Source: DASRDR01 sp963812945 [NCBI: uncultured Candidatus Rokubacteria bacterium]
GTDB taxonomy: Bacteria > Methylomirabilota > Methylomirabilia > Rokubacteriales
Direction: 5' to 3'
NCBI GenBank assembly: GCA_963812945.1
Contig: CAWEXD010000008.1
Coordinates: 2,480,001 to 2,544,000 of the forward strand
DNA: 64,000 nucleotides
Shown: one piece after another, positions 1 through 8,505 of the stretch
Position numbering within the stretch: the first letter of the stretch is position 1
Layout: each line of letters opens with the position of its first letter
Translations under genes and position numbers: made by a program
Notes under the pieces: generated by a model
Database searches by the model: none
What the model saw: only the letters and a program-made list of their open reading frames with translations
Told to the model about the DNA's origin: nothing

Positions 1-51
1 GCGGCGGTCGTCCTGTTCATCCGGCCCGCTGGCCTCTTCGGACGCGCATGA
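1..51 (+). CDS. livH: LivH C-terminal fragment (branched-chain amino acid ABC permease)
   Basis: The first 16 codons read in frame 1 end in IRPAGLFGRA and TGA. The R-P-x-G-L-F-G tail is typical of the C-terminus of LivH-type permeases of the Liv/HAAT ABC family. The stop overlaps the next start (ATGA at 48-51), as expected for livH-livM. Only the tail is in the window, so the call rests mainly on this motif and on the neighbours. Confidence 0.7.
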   Translation, partial: AAVVLFIRPAGLFGRA

Positions 52-1073
52 GCCTCCCCGGGTCGATCGCGTCCGCCGGCCAGGCCCTGGTCACCCCGCG
101 CCGCCTCGGCGCAGTGGCCTCCGGCTTGGCGGTGCTCCTCGCGCTTCCCTGGGTCCTCCCGCCCTTCGAGACGATGCAGGTGTCCTACGGACTCGTCTTC
201 GGGATCGCAGCGCTGGGCTTCAACCTGCTGCTCGGGTACACCGGACTCCTGTCCTTCGGCCACTCCGCGTTCTTCGGCACCGGTGCCTACGCCGCTGCGT
301 TTCTGGTGAAGTACGGGGGAATCCGCTCGATGGAGGCGTTCATCGTGGCGGGCGTCCTGGCCTCGCTCCTGGTGGCCGCGCTTTTCGGCGCGGTGTGCGT
401 GCGGTACACCCGGATCTTCTTCGGCATCCTCGCCCTGGCTCTCTCCCAGGTCCTCTGGAGCCTCGCCCTGAAGCTCTTCTGGGTCACCGGCGGGAGCGAC
501 GGGCTACGGGTTCCGACCCCCACCCTGCTCGGCGGCATCATCACCGACACGCTCGGCGCGTCCACGGACAAGACGGCGTTCCTGGCCCACCGCTACTACT
601 ACTACGTCCTGGTCCTCTTCGTCATCTCGACGGCCGCCATGTGGGTGATCGTCCACTCGCCGTTCGGGAAAGCGCTCCAGGCGATCCGCGACAACGAGGT
701 GCGCGCGGAGTTCGTCGGGGTCCAGGTCCGGCGATATCGCTACGTCGCGTTCCTGGTCTCCGGCGCGTTCACCGGCCTGGCCGGAGCGCTGTGGGTCCCG
801 CTGAACGGGCTGACGACGCCGGACGTGCTCTACTGGACCTTCTCCGGCCGGATCGTGTTCATGGCCGTGCTGGGAGGGTTCCGTACCTTCTGGGGCCCGA
901 TCGTCGGGGCGTTCGCGTACAACTACCTCGAGGTGTGGGCGGTCGGCACGACGGTCTACTGGCAGCTGGTCCTCGGGATCATCCTCGTGGCGCTGGTCCT
1001 CGCCATGCCAACCGGCCTCGTGGGAACCGCCGGCCAGCTTTGGGCGCGGCTCAGGCGGAGCGGCCGGTCATGA
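48..1073 (+). CDS. livM: Branched-chain amino acid ABC transporter permease LivM
   Basis: Inner-membrane permease subunit of a Liv/HAAT-type importer, 341 residues, a normal LivM length. Hydrophobic segments run along the whole protein, and the GLNLLLGYTGLLSFGHSAFFG-like block (about residues 56-76) and the RDNEVRAEFVGV loop (about 215-226) are family hallmarks. It overlaps livH upstream and livG downstream by 4 nt each (ATGA), so translation of the cassette is probably coupled. The substrate cannot be read from the permease; family members carry branched-chain amino acids but also urea, amides or aromatic acids. No periplasmic binding-protein gene is in the window; it is probably upstream. 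Confidence 0.95.
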   Translation: MSLPGSIASAGQALVTPRRLGAVASGLAVLLALPWVLPPFETMQVSYGLVFGIAALGFNLLLGYTGLLSFGHSAFFGTGAYAAAFLVKYGGIRSMEAFIVAGVLASLLVAALFGAVCVRYTRIFFGILALALSQVLWSLALKLFWVTGGSDGLRVPTPTLLGGIITDTLGASTDKTAFLAHRYYYYVLVLFVISTAAMWVIVHSPFGKALQAIRDNEVRAEFVGVQVRRYRYVAFLVSGAFTGLAGALWVPLNGLTTPDVLYWTFSGRIVFMAVLGGFRTFWGPIVGAFAYNYLEVWAVGTTVYWQLVLGIILVALVLAMPTGLVGTAGQLWARLRRSGRS

Positions 1074-1831
1074 GCCTCCTCGAGGTCCGCAACGTCAGCA
1101 AGGCGTTCGGCTCGAACACGGCCGTCGACGACGTCACGCTGACGATCCAGAGGGGCGAGTTCCTGGGCCTGATCGGCTCGAACGGGGCCGGCAAGACCAC
1201 GCTCGTGAACCTGATCAGCGGGTTCTTCCTGGCCGACCGCGGCGCGCTGGCGTTCGACGGGCGCGACATCACGCGCCAGTCCATCAACGATCGGATCCGC
1301 GTGGGGATCGCCCGCAGCTTTCAGCTCGTCAACCTGTTCGACCAGCTGACGGTGCTCGACAACGTCGCCCTCACGATCTTCGCGCGCCAGGGTAAGACGC
1401 GGCGTCTGTGGGCGCTCTCCGATCGGGACGGGGCAGTCCGGGACGAGGCCATGGCCGTGCTCGGCCAGTTCGCCCTGGAGAGCAAGGCACGCATGCTGGC
1501 CGGAGGCATCTCCCAGGGAGAGCGCAAGCTCCTCGACGTCGCGGTCGCCTATGCCCTCCGCCCGAAGCTCCTGTTCCTCGACGAGCCGACGAGCGGCGTC
1601 AGCACGCGGGAGAAGGCGCCGATCATGGACATCATCACCGCGGTGGTGCGCGGTGAGGGCATCACCGCCGTCGTGATCGAGCACGACATGGACATCGTGT
1701 TCCGTTACTCGGACCGCATCGTCGCCATGCACCAGGGCGCCATCCTCGCCTCCGGCACGCCCGACGAGATCCGGCGCAACGAGCAGGTCTCCATGACGCT
1801 CCTCGGCACGCATGCGAACCACGAGGGATAG
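1070..1831 (+). CDS. livG: Branched-chain amino acid ABC transporter ATP-binding protein LivG
   Basis: Cytoplasmic ATPase subunit of the Liv importer, 253 residues from the ATG that overlaps the livM stop. Visible motifs in order: Walker A GSNGAGKTT (about 36-44), Q-loop SFQLVNLF, signature ISQGERK, Walker B LLFLDEP and the switch histidine in VVIEHDMDIVF. The long insertion between Q-loop and signature (FARQGKTRRLW and following) is normal for LivG. Longer in-frame starts upstream would run through livM and are rejected. GTP/ATP use and pairing with LivF follow from family knowledge. Confidence 0.95.
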   Translation: MSLLEVRNVSKAFGSNTAVDDVTLTIQRGEFLGLIGSNGAGKTTLVNLISGFFLADRGALAFDGRDITRQSINDRIRVGIARSFQLVNLFDQLTVLDNVALTIFARQGKTRRLWALSDRDGAVRDEAMAVLGQFALESKARMLAGGISQGERKLLDVAVAYALRPKLLFLDEPTSGVSTREKAPIMDIITAVVRGEGITAVVIEHDMDIVFRYSDRIVAMHQGAILASGTPDEIRRNEQVSMTLLGTHANHEG

Positions 1832-1834
1832 CGC

Positions 1835-2590
1835 GTGACCCCCGGACAGAGCCCGCCCGCCGCCGGGCAGGGGGATGCCCTCGAGCTCGATGGCATCCAC
1901 ACGTATCGCGGCGCGGCGCACGTCCTCCAGGGCGTCTCCCTCCGCGTCGGCCCGGGCGAGGCGGTGTGCCTCGTGGGCCGGAACGGGGCCGGCAAGACCA
2001 CGACCATCGAGAGCGCCATGGGCCTCCTCAGCGTGCGAGCCGGCCGGGTCACGCTCCAGGGCCGGGACATCACTCGCCTCCCGACCCACGAGCGGGCGCG
2101 GCTCGGGATCGGTTACGCCCCCGAGGACGCCGGCATCTTCCCGGACCTGACGGTGGCCGAGAACTTCGAGATCAGCCGGACGCTGGCCGGAGGACGCCGA
2201 GGAAGTGCCGCCGCCGGTCAGGCGACGGACGAGCGGGTCCTCGCCCTCTTCCCCGAGGTCCGCCAGTTCCTGGAGCGGCGGGGGCTGAACCTCTCCGGCG
2301 GGCAGAAGAAGATGGTCGCGATCGCCCGCGCCCTCACGCTCTCGCCGTCCATCCTCCTGCTGGACGAGCCCTTCGAGGGACTCGCGCCCGTCGTCGTGAG
2401 CCGCTTCATCGAGGCGACGCGGCGGATCAAGGAGATGGGGGTCTCGCTCCTGATCGCCGAGTCGAACCTCGCGACGGCGAGCCGGATCGCCGATCGCCTC
2501 TACGCCATCGACCGCGGCGAGATCATCTTCCACGGCGACCCGTCGTCCGCGCTGGCCAACGCGGAGGTCATGCGCACGCTCCGCGGGTAA
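1835..2590 (+). CDS. livF: Branched-chain amino acid ABC transporter ATP-binding protein LivF
   Basis: Second ATPase subunit of the importer, 251 residues, GTG start 3 nt after livG. It has Walker A GRNGAGKTTT, signature NLSGGQKK and Walker B ILLLDEPFEGLAP. The switch region reads LLIAESN where LivF proteins usually carry an EQN motif, so the residue after Glu is Ser here; LivF normally lacks the switch His, so this is a minor variation. It is the last gene of the cassette: the next gene has its own signal peptide and an unrelated type. Confidence 0.94.
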   Translation: MTPGQSPPAAGQGDALELDGIHTYRGAAHVLQGVSLRVGPGEAVCLVGRNGAGKTTTIESAMGLLSVRAGRVTLQGRDITRLPTHERARLGIGYAPEDAGIFPDLTVAENFEISRTLAGGRRGSAAAGQATDERVLALFPEVRQFLERRGLNLSGGQKKMVAIARALTLSPSILLLDEPFEGLAPVVVSRFIEATRRIKEMGVSLLIAESNLATASRIADRLYAIDRGEIIFHGDPSSALANAEVMRTLRG

Positions 2591-2654
2591 GCTCGCACGG
2601 GAGCGAGCGGTGCCGAGCGGGAGCCGCTGCCAGGCGGGGGAATGGGATCGGCCG

Positions 2655-3305
2655 ATGCGACACCCCGCCCGATCTTGGTGGCGCGTGATCACCCTCCTGC
2701 TCCTGCTTCTCCTGACCGGGGTCCCTGCCGACGTCCTCGCCCAGGGCGCGGGTTCTCCGGGTCCCCCCCTGAGCGCCGAGGAGGAGGCGAGCCTCCAGGA
2801 GATCCGCGACTTCGTCGAGGCCGCCGCCCAGCGCTACCGGATGGTGGCGCCGCTCGAGGTGTCGGTGGCGTCGTGGGTCGGAACCGGCTCCCTGCCTCAG
2901 TACGCGTCGGCTCCGGCGGTCTACGCGCGCGGAGCGCTCTATCTGAACCGCCGGCTGCTGCGGGCCTCGAACCGAGACCTCGTGATCGCGCAGTCCCTCG
3001 CCCACGAGATGCTCCGGGCGCCGAGCAAGGCGACCACGCTCGCCGACCGGGAGCGCGAGCGGGCCCAGCTGGGTCTCGACGCCAACGCCCGGGCGGTCGA
3101 CATTCTCGTCCAGGTCAAGGGAATGTCGGAGGAAGCGGCGGTGGAGAGCATGTACACGTGGCTCCTGGCCATTCACCGCACGGCCGGCGCCGGAAGCCGC
3201 CCGCGGGATTCCGGGGTCAGCGCGTGCGACGAGATCGCGGATCTCCTGCGCCGGCACCCGGGCCTGAGGGAGCGCTACGCGGGCCGCGAATGCGCCCCGG
3301 CGTGA
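2655..3305 (+). CDS. Secreted protein resembling a degenerate zinc metallopeptidase
   Basis: A 216-residue protein. The ATG at 2655 is chosen over an in-frame GTG at 2610 because it puts a clean signal peptide at the N-terminus (RSWWRVITLLLLLLLTG, then VLAQ). The middle contains SLAHEMLRA and, about 20 residues later, ERERAQLGLDANARAVDIL. This spacing recalls small HExxH peptidases in which a later E-x-x-A-N-x-x-A-V helix supplies the third ligand, but the second His of HExxH is missing (HEMLR). I infer a catalytically dead or metal-independent relative exported to the periplasm. A Cys pair near the C-terminus (SACDEI, GREC) could form a disulfide. Confidence 0.6.
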   Translation: MRHPARSWWRVITLLLLLLLTGVPADVLAQGAGSPGPPLSAEEEASLQEIRDFVEAAAQRYRMVAPLEVSVASWVGTGSLPQYASAPAVYARGALYLNRRLLRASNRDLVIAQSLAHEMLRAPSKATTLADRERERAQLGLDANARAVDILVQVKGMSEEAAVESMYTWLLAIHRTAGAGSRPRDSGVSACDEIADLLRRHPGLRERYAGRECAPA

Positions 3306-3329
3306 TCGGCGGGATCGAGAAGGCGCGGC

Positions 3330-4046
3330 TCACGCTCGCGCCGGGCTGGTTGACCCTCGTCCCGCTCCCCGCGTAGCGGCCGGGCGGGTGGCCTCGCCGG
3401 TCCGCCAGGCGAGGTACAGGACGGCCGCCGCGAGGGCGACGAAGACCACCGCGGTCGTCACCCGGGACAGGCTCGCCAGGAACGCGAGCGTCCCGCTCGA
3501 CAGGCCCGCGAACGCGAGCCCGACGACCGGGATCACCGGCGCGCCGCAACCCATGACGCTGCACGGTCCCGTCGAGAGCCCGACGACGCTCGTCAGCATC
3601 CCGGCGACGCCCCCGCGCGCGGTGGCCGAGGCGCCCCCACTCGACGCGGCGGCCGTCTCGCGCCGGCGCGCGAGGAGCGCGAAGTAGGCGCCGAAGAGCC
3701 CGGCCAGCAGAAAGATGCGCACGAGGTCGGTGACGTCCACCGCGAAGCCCCAGTCGATCCCTCCGTACGGGCTGTCGGACGAGAACCAGAAGAGCGCGAG
3801 GTCGGGCAGCTTCTCGAGCTTCTGGGCGAAGGGGATCGTCGGCGACAGGACATACTCGGGCAGGCGCTTGAGCCAGGGGTTGACGGTGAAGTAGTCCACC
3901 GGACTGCGCGCCAGGGACAGGACCGCCGGCGGTCCCAGGATGGACAGCGCCACCACCGCCGCCGCGACGACCAGGAACACGCGCCAGTGCCCCCGGATCG
4001 CCCGGTAGATCCCCCGCGCCACACGCCCAAGATGCGTCCCGATCAT
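3330..4046 (-). CDS. Integral membrane protein of unknown function with CxxxxC motif
   Basis: 238 residues from the ATG at 4046; longer upstream in-frame starts have no membrane character. Hydrophobic stretches occur at about residues 20-45 (WRVFLVVAAAVVALSIL), 100-120 (LVRIFLLAGLFGAYFALLA), 150-185 and 190-215. A conserved-looking segment TGPCSVMGCGAPVIPVVGLAF carries two Cys five residues apart, flanked by Gly/Pro, suggesting a redox or metal site at the membrane. I do not recognise the family. It is convergent with the secreted protein ending at 3305 and divergent from the one starting near 4110. Confidence 0.6.
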   Translation of the reverse strand: MIGTHLGRVARGIYRAIRGHWRVFLVVAAAVVALSILGPPAVLSLARSPVDYFTVNPWLKRLPEYVLSPTIPFAQKLEKLPDLALFWFSSDSPYGGIDWGFAVDVTDLVRIFLLAGLFGAYFALLARRRETAAASSGGASATARGGVAGMLTSVVGLSTGPCSVMGCGAPVIPVVGLAFAGLSSGTLAFLASLSRVTTAVVFVALAAAVLYLAWRTGEATRPAATRGAGRGSTSPARA

Positions 4047-4109
4047 CCCTGGCACCCCTGGTCGGCCCGCGCGGCCCCGCCACGGCGGACGACGCGTCTC
4101 CGCGGCTGC

Positions 4110-4607
4110 ATGGTAGCGGCGGGCCAGGATCGCTGGCAAGCTGGCCGGGTGCGAGGCCTCGCCCCTCTGTCGGTCCTCGTCACCCTGATTCTGACGGCGC
4201 CAATCCCGTCGGCCCGGGCCGCCGGGCCCGTGGGCCCGCGGATGGTCCAGGTCCCGCCCGGGTCCGCGGAAGCCCCGCGTGTCATGTCCTTTGCGTGGAC
4301 CCTCTACCCGAGGATGTGGGCCGAGTTGGATCTGCGCCTGGCGGCGGGCGCCGAGGCGGTCGCGGAGATCACGGCGGAAGGGGGCGACGTGAGCTGGAAC
4401 CTTCATTCCCACCCTCCCGACGCGTCCCCGACGGCGTTCGTGATGCTCGCGCAGGGCGTGGCCTCCCGGGCGACCGTCCGCTGCGCGCCCGATGCGCCCG
4501 GCCAGTACTCCTACCTCTTCGGCAACGACCGGAACCCGGGGCCGGTCCGCGTCCGCATCGAGCTCACGCTCACCGGCGAGGGCCGACTTGAGGCCGTCAA
4601 GCCCTAG
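4110..4607 (+). CDS. Secreted protein of unknown function, predicted beta-rich
   Basis: 165 residues from ATG 4110; an in-frame GTG at 4149 gives a tighter signal peptide (RGLAPLSVLVTLILTAPIPSARA) and is an equally good start. The mature part (about 110 residues) has alternating hydrophobic strands, a W-N-L-H-S-H motif, and ends with GQYSYLFGNDRNPGPVRVRIELTL, reminiscent of a small beta-sandwich such as a GOLD-type domain. No catalytic motif is visible. Its stop lies 2 nt before the inverted repeat at 4609-4690. Function unknown. Confidence 0.6.
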   Translation: MVAAGQDRWQAGRVRGLAPLSVLVTLILTAPIPSARAAGPVGPRMVQVPPGSAEAPRVMSFAWTLYPRMWAELDLRLAAGAEAVAEITAEGGDVSWNLHSHPPDASPTAFVMLAQGVASRATVRCAPDAPGQYSYLFGNDRNPGPVRVRIELTLTGEGRLEAVKP

Positions 4608-4608
4608 C

Positions 4609-4690
4609 CGGGGTCAGACCCCGACTTTGACTTCCGACTCCTCGCCCGCGCGAAACGGCGAGAAGAGTCAAAAATCAGGGCCTGACCCCG
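4609..4690. repeat. Imperfect long inverted repeat with GGGGTCAG ends
   Basis: The outer arms (4609-4633 and 4666-4690) begin CGGGGTCAG and end CTGACCCCG and pair with only a few mismatches; a second inner pair (GACTCCTCGCC against GGCGAGAAGAGTC) extends the hairpin. The same end sequence forms the perfect inverted repeat at 22043-22122. The right arm contains the stop and last codons of the molybdenum hydroxylase gene read on the minus strand. I interpret it as a REP/MITE-like element. Confidence 0.75.
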
Positions 4691-7017
4691 CTCAGGAGGG
4701 CGACCAGTCGGGCGGGCGTGACCGGGCCCTCGGTGATTCGCACGCCGAAGGGCGCGAGAGCGTCCTCGATCGCGTTGGCGAGGGCGGCCGGCGGCGAGAT
4801 GGCGCCACCCTCTCCCACGCCCTTGACCTCGAGCGGGTTCCGGGGCGAGGCGTGCTCGAGGTGGACCGTCTCGATGAAGGGCAGCTCGTCGGCTCGTGGC
4901 AACGCGTAGTCCATAAGCGACCCGGTGAGAAGCTGCCCTCCCGCGTCGTACACGATCTCCTCGGCGAGCCCACCGCCCACTCCCTGAGCGACCCCGCCGT
5001 GGATCTGCCCGTCCACGAGCAGCGGGTTGATCACGCGGCCGCAGTCGTGGGCGACGACGTAGCGGAGCAAGCGGACGCAGCCCGTCTCGGGGTCGACCTC
5101 GACCATCGCCACGTGAACCGCGCTGGCGTAGGTCACGGTGGGCACGCCCTGGTAGGTCGTGACCTCGAAGTCGGGCTCGATCGCTGCGGGGCCCTGGAAC
5201 GTCGGCAGGCAGGCCTGGACGATCCGCGCGAAGGGCACCGCCCGGCCGGGGCTCCCCCGCACGAAGACCCGGCTCCCCTCGACCGTGAGGTCAGCCTCCG
5301 CGGCCTCCAGGAGACGCGCGGCCGCGCGCACGAGCCGCCGCCGCACCTCGCCGGCGGAGGCGTGAACGGCGTTGCCGGCCAGGACCATGCTCCGGCTGGC
5401 GAAGGTCCCGATGCCGAACGGAATCGCGTCGGTGTCACCGCCGACGACCGTGACGTCCTCGAGGTCGGCGCCGAGGGAGTCGGCCGCGATCTGGGCGAAT
5501 ACGGTCTCGTGCCCCTGACCCTGAGAGCAGGCCCCGGTCGCCACGACCACCTTCCCCGAGACGTCGAGGCTCACCGTCGCCCCCTCGTACGGGCCGACGC
5601 CCGTGCCCTCGACGTACGCGGAGATGCCGACACCCCGGTAGACTCCGCGGGCCCGCAGGTCGGCCTGCTCGGCGCGCGCGGCCTGGTACCCGGCTGCCCC
5701 GAGGGCCCGCTCCAGCGCGTCCGGGAAGTCCCCCCCGTCGTACACGAGGGGGTTCCCGTCCCGGTAGAGGAGCCCGACGTCGTAGGGCATCTCGTCGGCG
5801 CGCACCAGGTTCCTCCGGCGCAGCTCCGCGGGGTCGAGGCCGAGCTCGCGCGCGAGGAGGTCGAGCATCCGATCCATCACGAACACCGCTTCGGGCCGCC
5901 CGGCCCCTCGGTACGGAGCATGGGGCGTCTTGCTGGTCACCACCGACCGCGCCTCGAACGCCGCGCTGGGGATCCGGTACGGCCCCAGCATGTGGCCGAC
6001 CGTGTTGTACGGCTGCACGATCCCCCAGGGGTTGTACGCGCCCTGGTCGAGCAGGAACCGATCACGGAACGCGAGAATGGTCCCGTCCCGCGTCGCCGCC
6101 AGCTCGGCGTCGTGGACCTGCTCGCGCGAGTGCGCGGCGCTCTGGAGGTGCTCGCGCCGTGTCTCGATCCACTTGACGGGCCGCCGGAGCCGCGCCGACA
6201 CCACCGGGATCAGGACGTCCTCGGGATAGATCGAGCACTTGGTCCCGAACCCGCCCCCCACGTCGGGCGCGACGACACGAAGCTTGCGGGCCGGCAGGCC
6301 GAGCGTCTCCCCGAGCGTGCGCTGGAGCCAGTGGGGCACCTGGGTCGAGCCCCACACGGTGAGCCCGTCGCCGGCCGGCGTCGGCTCGGCCAGGACGCCC
6401 CGCGGCTCCATCGGGATTCCCGCGTAGCGCGGCACGCGGATCCGCGCCTCGACGCGCACGGGCGCGCTGTCCAGGAGGCGGTCGGGCTCGCCGACCCGGG
6501 CCTCGAACGCCACGCTCACGTTGTCGCCCCAGGCCTCGTGGACCAGGGGCGCTCCGGGCGCCAGCCCGTGCTCCACGTCCGTGACCGCCGGCAGGATCTC
6601 GTACTCGACCTCCACGAGCTCCAGCGCGTCCTCGGCGGCGTACCGGTCGCTCGCCACCACCACGGCCACCGCCTCGCCGACGTAGCGCACCTTGTCCGCG
6701 GCGAGCGCGAGCTGGGGCGCCGCCTTCAGCCGGAAGCCGACACGCTCCTGGAGCGCCGGCGGGGGAACCCCGGCGATCGGGAGCGGCCGGAGCACCGCCG
6801 CCAGGTCTTCGTGGGTGAGGCACGCGACGACGGCGGGATGCGCCCGCGCGCGCTCCGGCCGGATCCGGAGGATCCGCGCGTGCGCGTGGGGGCTCCGGAG
6901 GATGGCGGCGTGGAGACATCCCGCCACGCGGAGATCGTCGACGTACCGGGCCGATCCGGCGAGGAACCGCGGGTCCTCCCGGCGGCGGACCTCCGCGCCG
7001 ACGTACTTTCCGCTCAC
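4675..7017 (-). CDS. Xanthine dehydrogenase/CO dehydrogenase family large subunit (form II CoxL-like)
   Basis: Molybdopterin-binding catalytic subunit of a molybdenum hydroxylase, 780 residues, a full family length. The N-terminal domain has VGAEVRRREDPRFLAG and SPHAHARI; the Mo-cofactor domain has VGGGFGTK, a GACSQGQGHET block and the C-terminal VKGVGEGGAI with the catalytic Glu. The loop at about 365-372 reads APYRGAGRPE: this is the YRGAGR form II pattern, not the CSFR loop of true aerobic CO dehydrogenase (form I), so CO oxidation is unlikely and the substrate is unknown. Small (FeS) and medium (FAD) subunit genes are not adjacent. The gene is last in the minus-strand run from 8868. Its final codons and stop lie in a dispersed repeat. 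Confidence 0.92.
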   Translation of the reverse strand: MSGKYVGAEVRRREDPRFLAGSARYVDDLRVAGCLHAAILRSPHAHARILRIRPERARAHPAVVACLTHEDLAAVLRPLPIAGVPPPALQERVGFRLKAAPQLALAADKVRYVGEAVAVVVASDRYAAEDALELVEVEYEILPAVTDVEHGLAPGAPLVHEAWGDNVSVAFEARVGEPDRLLDSAPVRVEARIRVPRYAGIPMEPRGVLAEPTPAGDGLTVWGSTQVPHWLQRTLGETLGLPARKLRVVAPDVGGGFGTKCSIYPEDVLIPVVSARLRRPVKWIETRREHLQSAAHSREQVHDAELAATRDGTILAFRDRFLLDQGAYNPWGIVQPYNTVGHMLGPYRIPSAAFEARSVVTSKTPHAPYRGAGRPEAVFVMDRMLDLLARELGLDPAELRRRNLVRADEMPYDVGLLYRDGNPLVYDGGDFPDALERALGAAGYQAARAEQADLRARGVYRGVGISAYVEGTGVGPYEGATVSLDVSGKVVVATGACSQGQGHETVFAQIAADSLGADLEDVTVVGGDTDAIPFGIGTFASRSMVLAGNAVHASAGEVRRRLVRAAARLLEAAEADLTVEGSRVFVRGSPGRAVPFARIVQACLPTFQGPAAIEPDFEVTTYQGVPTVTYASAVHVAMVEVDPETGCVRLLRYVVAHDCGRVINPLLVDGQIHGGVAQGVGGGLAEEIVYDAGGQLLTGSLMDYALPRADELPFIETVHLEHASPRNPLEVKGVGEGGAISPPAALANAIEDALAPFGVRITEGPVTPARLVALLSGVRP

Positions 7018-7057
7018 CGGAGAACCCTCGGCCTTCGCCCCGTCGGAGCCCGTGGGC

Positions 7058-7487
7058 TCATCGGTCGGGAGCCAGGGAGATGACGCGGGCCAGCTCCTCG
7101 GAGAACCCCTCGAAGTCCCGGTAGTGGATCGCGTGGATCCCGGCCGCGCGGGCCCCGAGCGCGTTCTCCAGGTTGTCGTCGGTGAACACGACCTCCGGAG
7201 GCGCGCATCCGAGCTCCGTCAGGACGCGCTCGAAGATGACCCGTTCCGGCTTGTGAAGGCCCATCTCGGTGGACACGAACGCCCGGTCGAACGGGCGGAA
7301 CAGTCCCCGCTCGCGGTTGAGCCGCGCGACCGACGGCGCTCGCCGCCCGGCGCTCGCGGAGGCGCGCGGGTGGCAGGCCCAGCGTGGCCGCCGGCTCCGA
7401 GACAAGGACGTCGTCGACGGGCGGCTCGAGGATCCCCCCGATGTCGAAGACGACCGCCTTGACCCGCCGGTCTCGGGGCGGCGGCAT
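7058..7487 (-). pseudogene. HAD-family hydrolase, frameshifted and internally deleted
   Basis: The N-terminal 40 codons from ATG 7487 encode a HAD motif I region (KAVVFDIGGILEPP) and then drift out of frame. The C-terminal half (GLHKPERVIFERVL, then VVFTDDNLENALGARAAGIHAI) is in another frame and stops at 7058; it contains HAD motif III (K-P) and motif IV (DD). Together they cover about 125 residues against the usual 200 or so: the cap and motif II (S/T-N) region is missing. Thus both a deletion and a frameshift are needed to explain it. The start is 2 nt after the LLM oxidoreductase stop, so it was once part of that operon. Confidence 0.75.
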
Positions 7488-7489
7488 CC

Positions 7490-8497
7490 TCAGGCGAAGG
7501 CGGGCATGACGTGCTTGGCGATCAGGTCGATCTGCGTCGGGTCGTCGGTCACCGGGCCGAGCACGAGGTACTCGAGCCCCGCCGAGGCCAGGTCAGCGAT
7601 GCGCGCGTTGATCCGGTCGACGGAGCCGACCATGTAGCATTCCTGCAGGTGCTCCCAGCTCCGATGGGTCCCCATGGCCCGGATGAACGGCGCCCGGGAC
7701 GCCTCCACCGCCCGCTCGTGCTTCGGCGTCTCCACGAGGTGCGTGAAGTTGCAGTGCCCGAACACCAGGGTCGCAGGGTCTCGCCCCATCCGCACCGCGT
7801 GGCGCTGGAGATCCTGCCAGTCCCGCTTGACCCACTCCTGCTTGCCCGAGCAGCGCGAGATCCAGTGGCCCGCGCGCACGATCCGCTCGGCGACGGTCGT
7901 GGCGAGCTTCGGCACGTCACGCTCGCCCGGGTCCGGGACGCGCGAGCCGCCCGAGACCCACACCTCCGGCAGCACGGGCGGCCGCGGATCGATCGTCACG
8001 TCGTCGAACCGATAGTAGCGGCCGTGGAACGTCGCGTTCGGCCGTGAGAGGAGGAGCTGCACCGCTTCGATCAGCTCGTCGGTCCGTTTCCCCCGCTCCT
8101 CGATCCGCGTACCGGTCACCTCGTACTCCCGCGCGTACCACCCCGGCCCCACGCCGAACAGGTACCGGCCCTCTGAGAGGTGACAGAGCGTCGAGATCTC
8201 CTTGGCGAGCATGACCGGATGACGCACGGGCAGGACGAGGATGCCCGTCGCCAGCTTCACGCGCGTCGTGAGCGCGGCGGCGTAGGACAGCACGTTGAGG
8301 GGCTCGAGCCAGGCGTTCCCGTAGAGGCCGGGCGCCGACAGGAGATGATCGATGACCCACACGTCGATCCCGTGCTCCTCGCACTTCACGATCGAGTCCC
8401 GGACCTTCGCCGCGTTCTCCCGGCCGCTCTGCGGGGTCCCGGGGTCGTCCGCCCAGGCGTAGGTCGGGATCCACACTCCGAACTTGAGCTTGCCCAT
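7490..8497 (-). CDS. LLM-class (luciferase-like) F420- or FMN-dependent oxidoreductase
   Basis: 335 residues from ATG 8497 (GKLKFGVWIPTYAW). The TIM-barrel signatures are there: WVIDHLLSAPG near residue 50, LATGILVLPVRHPVMLAKEISTL, and LFGVGPGWYAREYEVTG, the last typical of the F420-dependent LLM branch, although FMN use cannot be excluded. The C-terminal VGSVDRINARIADLASAGLEYLVL is the usual final helix-strand. It sits 8 nt downstream of a cupin gene and directly upstream of the decayed HAD gene, in one apparent transcript. Substrate unknown. Confidence 0.92.
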   Translation of the reverse strand: MGKLKFGVWIPTYAWADDPGTPQSGRENAAKVRDSIVKCEEHGIDVWVIDHLLSAPGLYGNAWLEPLNVLSYAAALTTRVKLATGILVLPVRHPVMLAKEISTLCHLSEGRYLFGVGPGWYAREYEVTGTRIEERGKRTDELIEAVQLLLSRPNATFHGRYYRFDDVTIDPRPPVLPEVWVSGGSRVPDPGERDVPKLATTVAERIVRAGHWISRCSGKQEWVKRDWQDLQRHAVRMGRDPATLVFGHCNFTHLVETPKHERAVEASRAPFIRAMGTHRSWEHLQECYMVGSVDRINARIADLASAGLEYLVLGPVTDDPTQIDLIAKHVMPAFA

Positions 8498-8505
8498 CGC
8501 GCGCG

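Noticed and set aside
4675-7017. True aerobic CO dehydrogenase (form I CoxL)
   Set aside because: The active-site loop reads YRGAGR, not the CSFR motif of form I enzymes, and coxM/coxS are absent.
4492-7083. Long plus-strand open frame of over 800 codons opposite the CoxL-like gene
   Set aside because: Antisense shadow of a GC-rich gene: Arg/Pro/Gly/Asp-rich, no domain, while the minus strand encodes a full family match.
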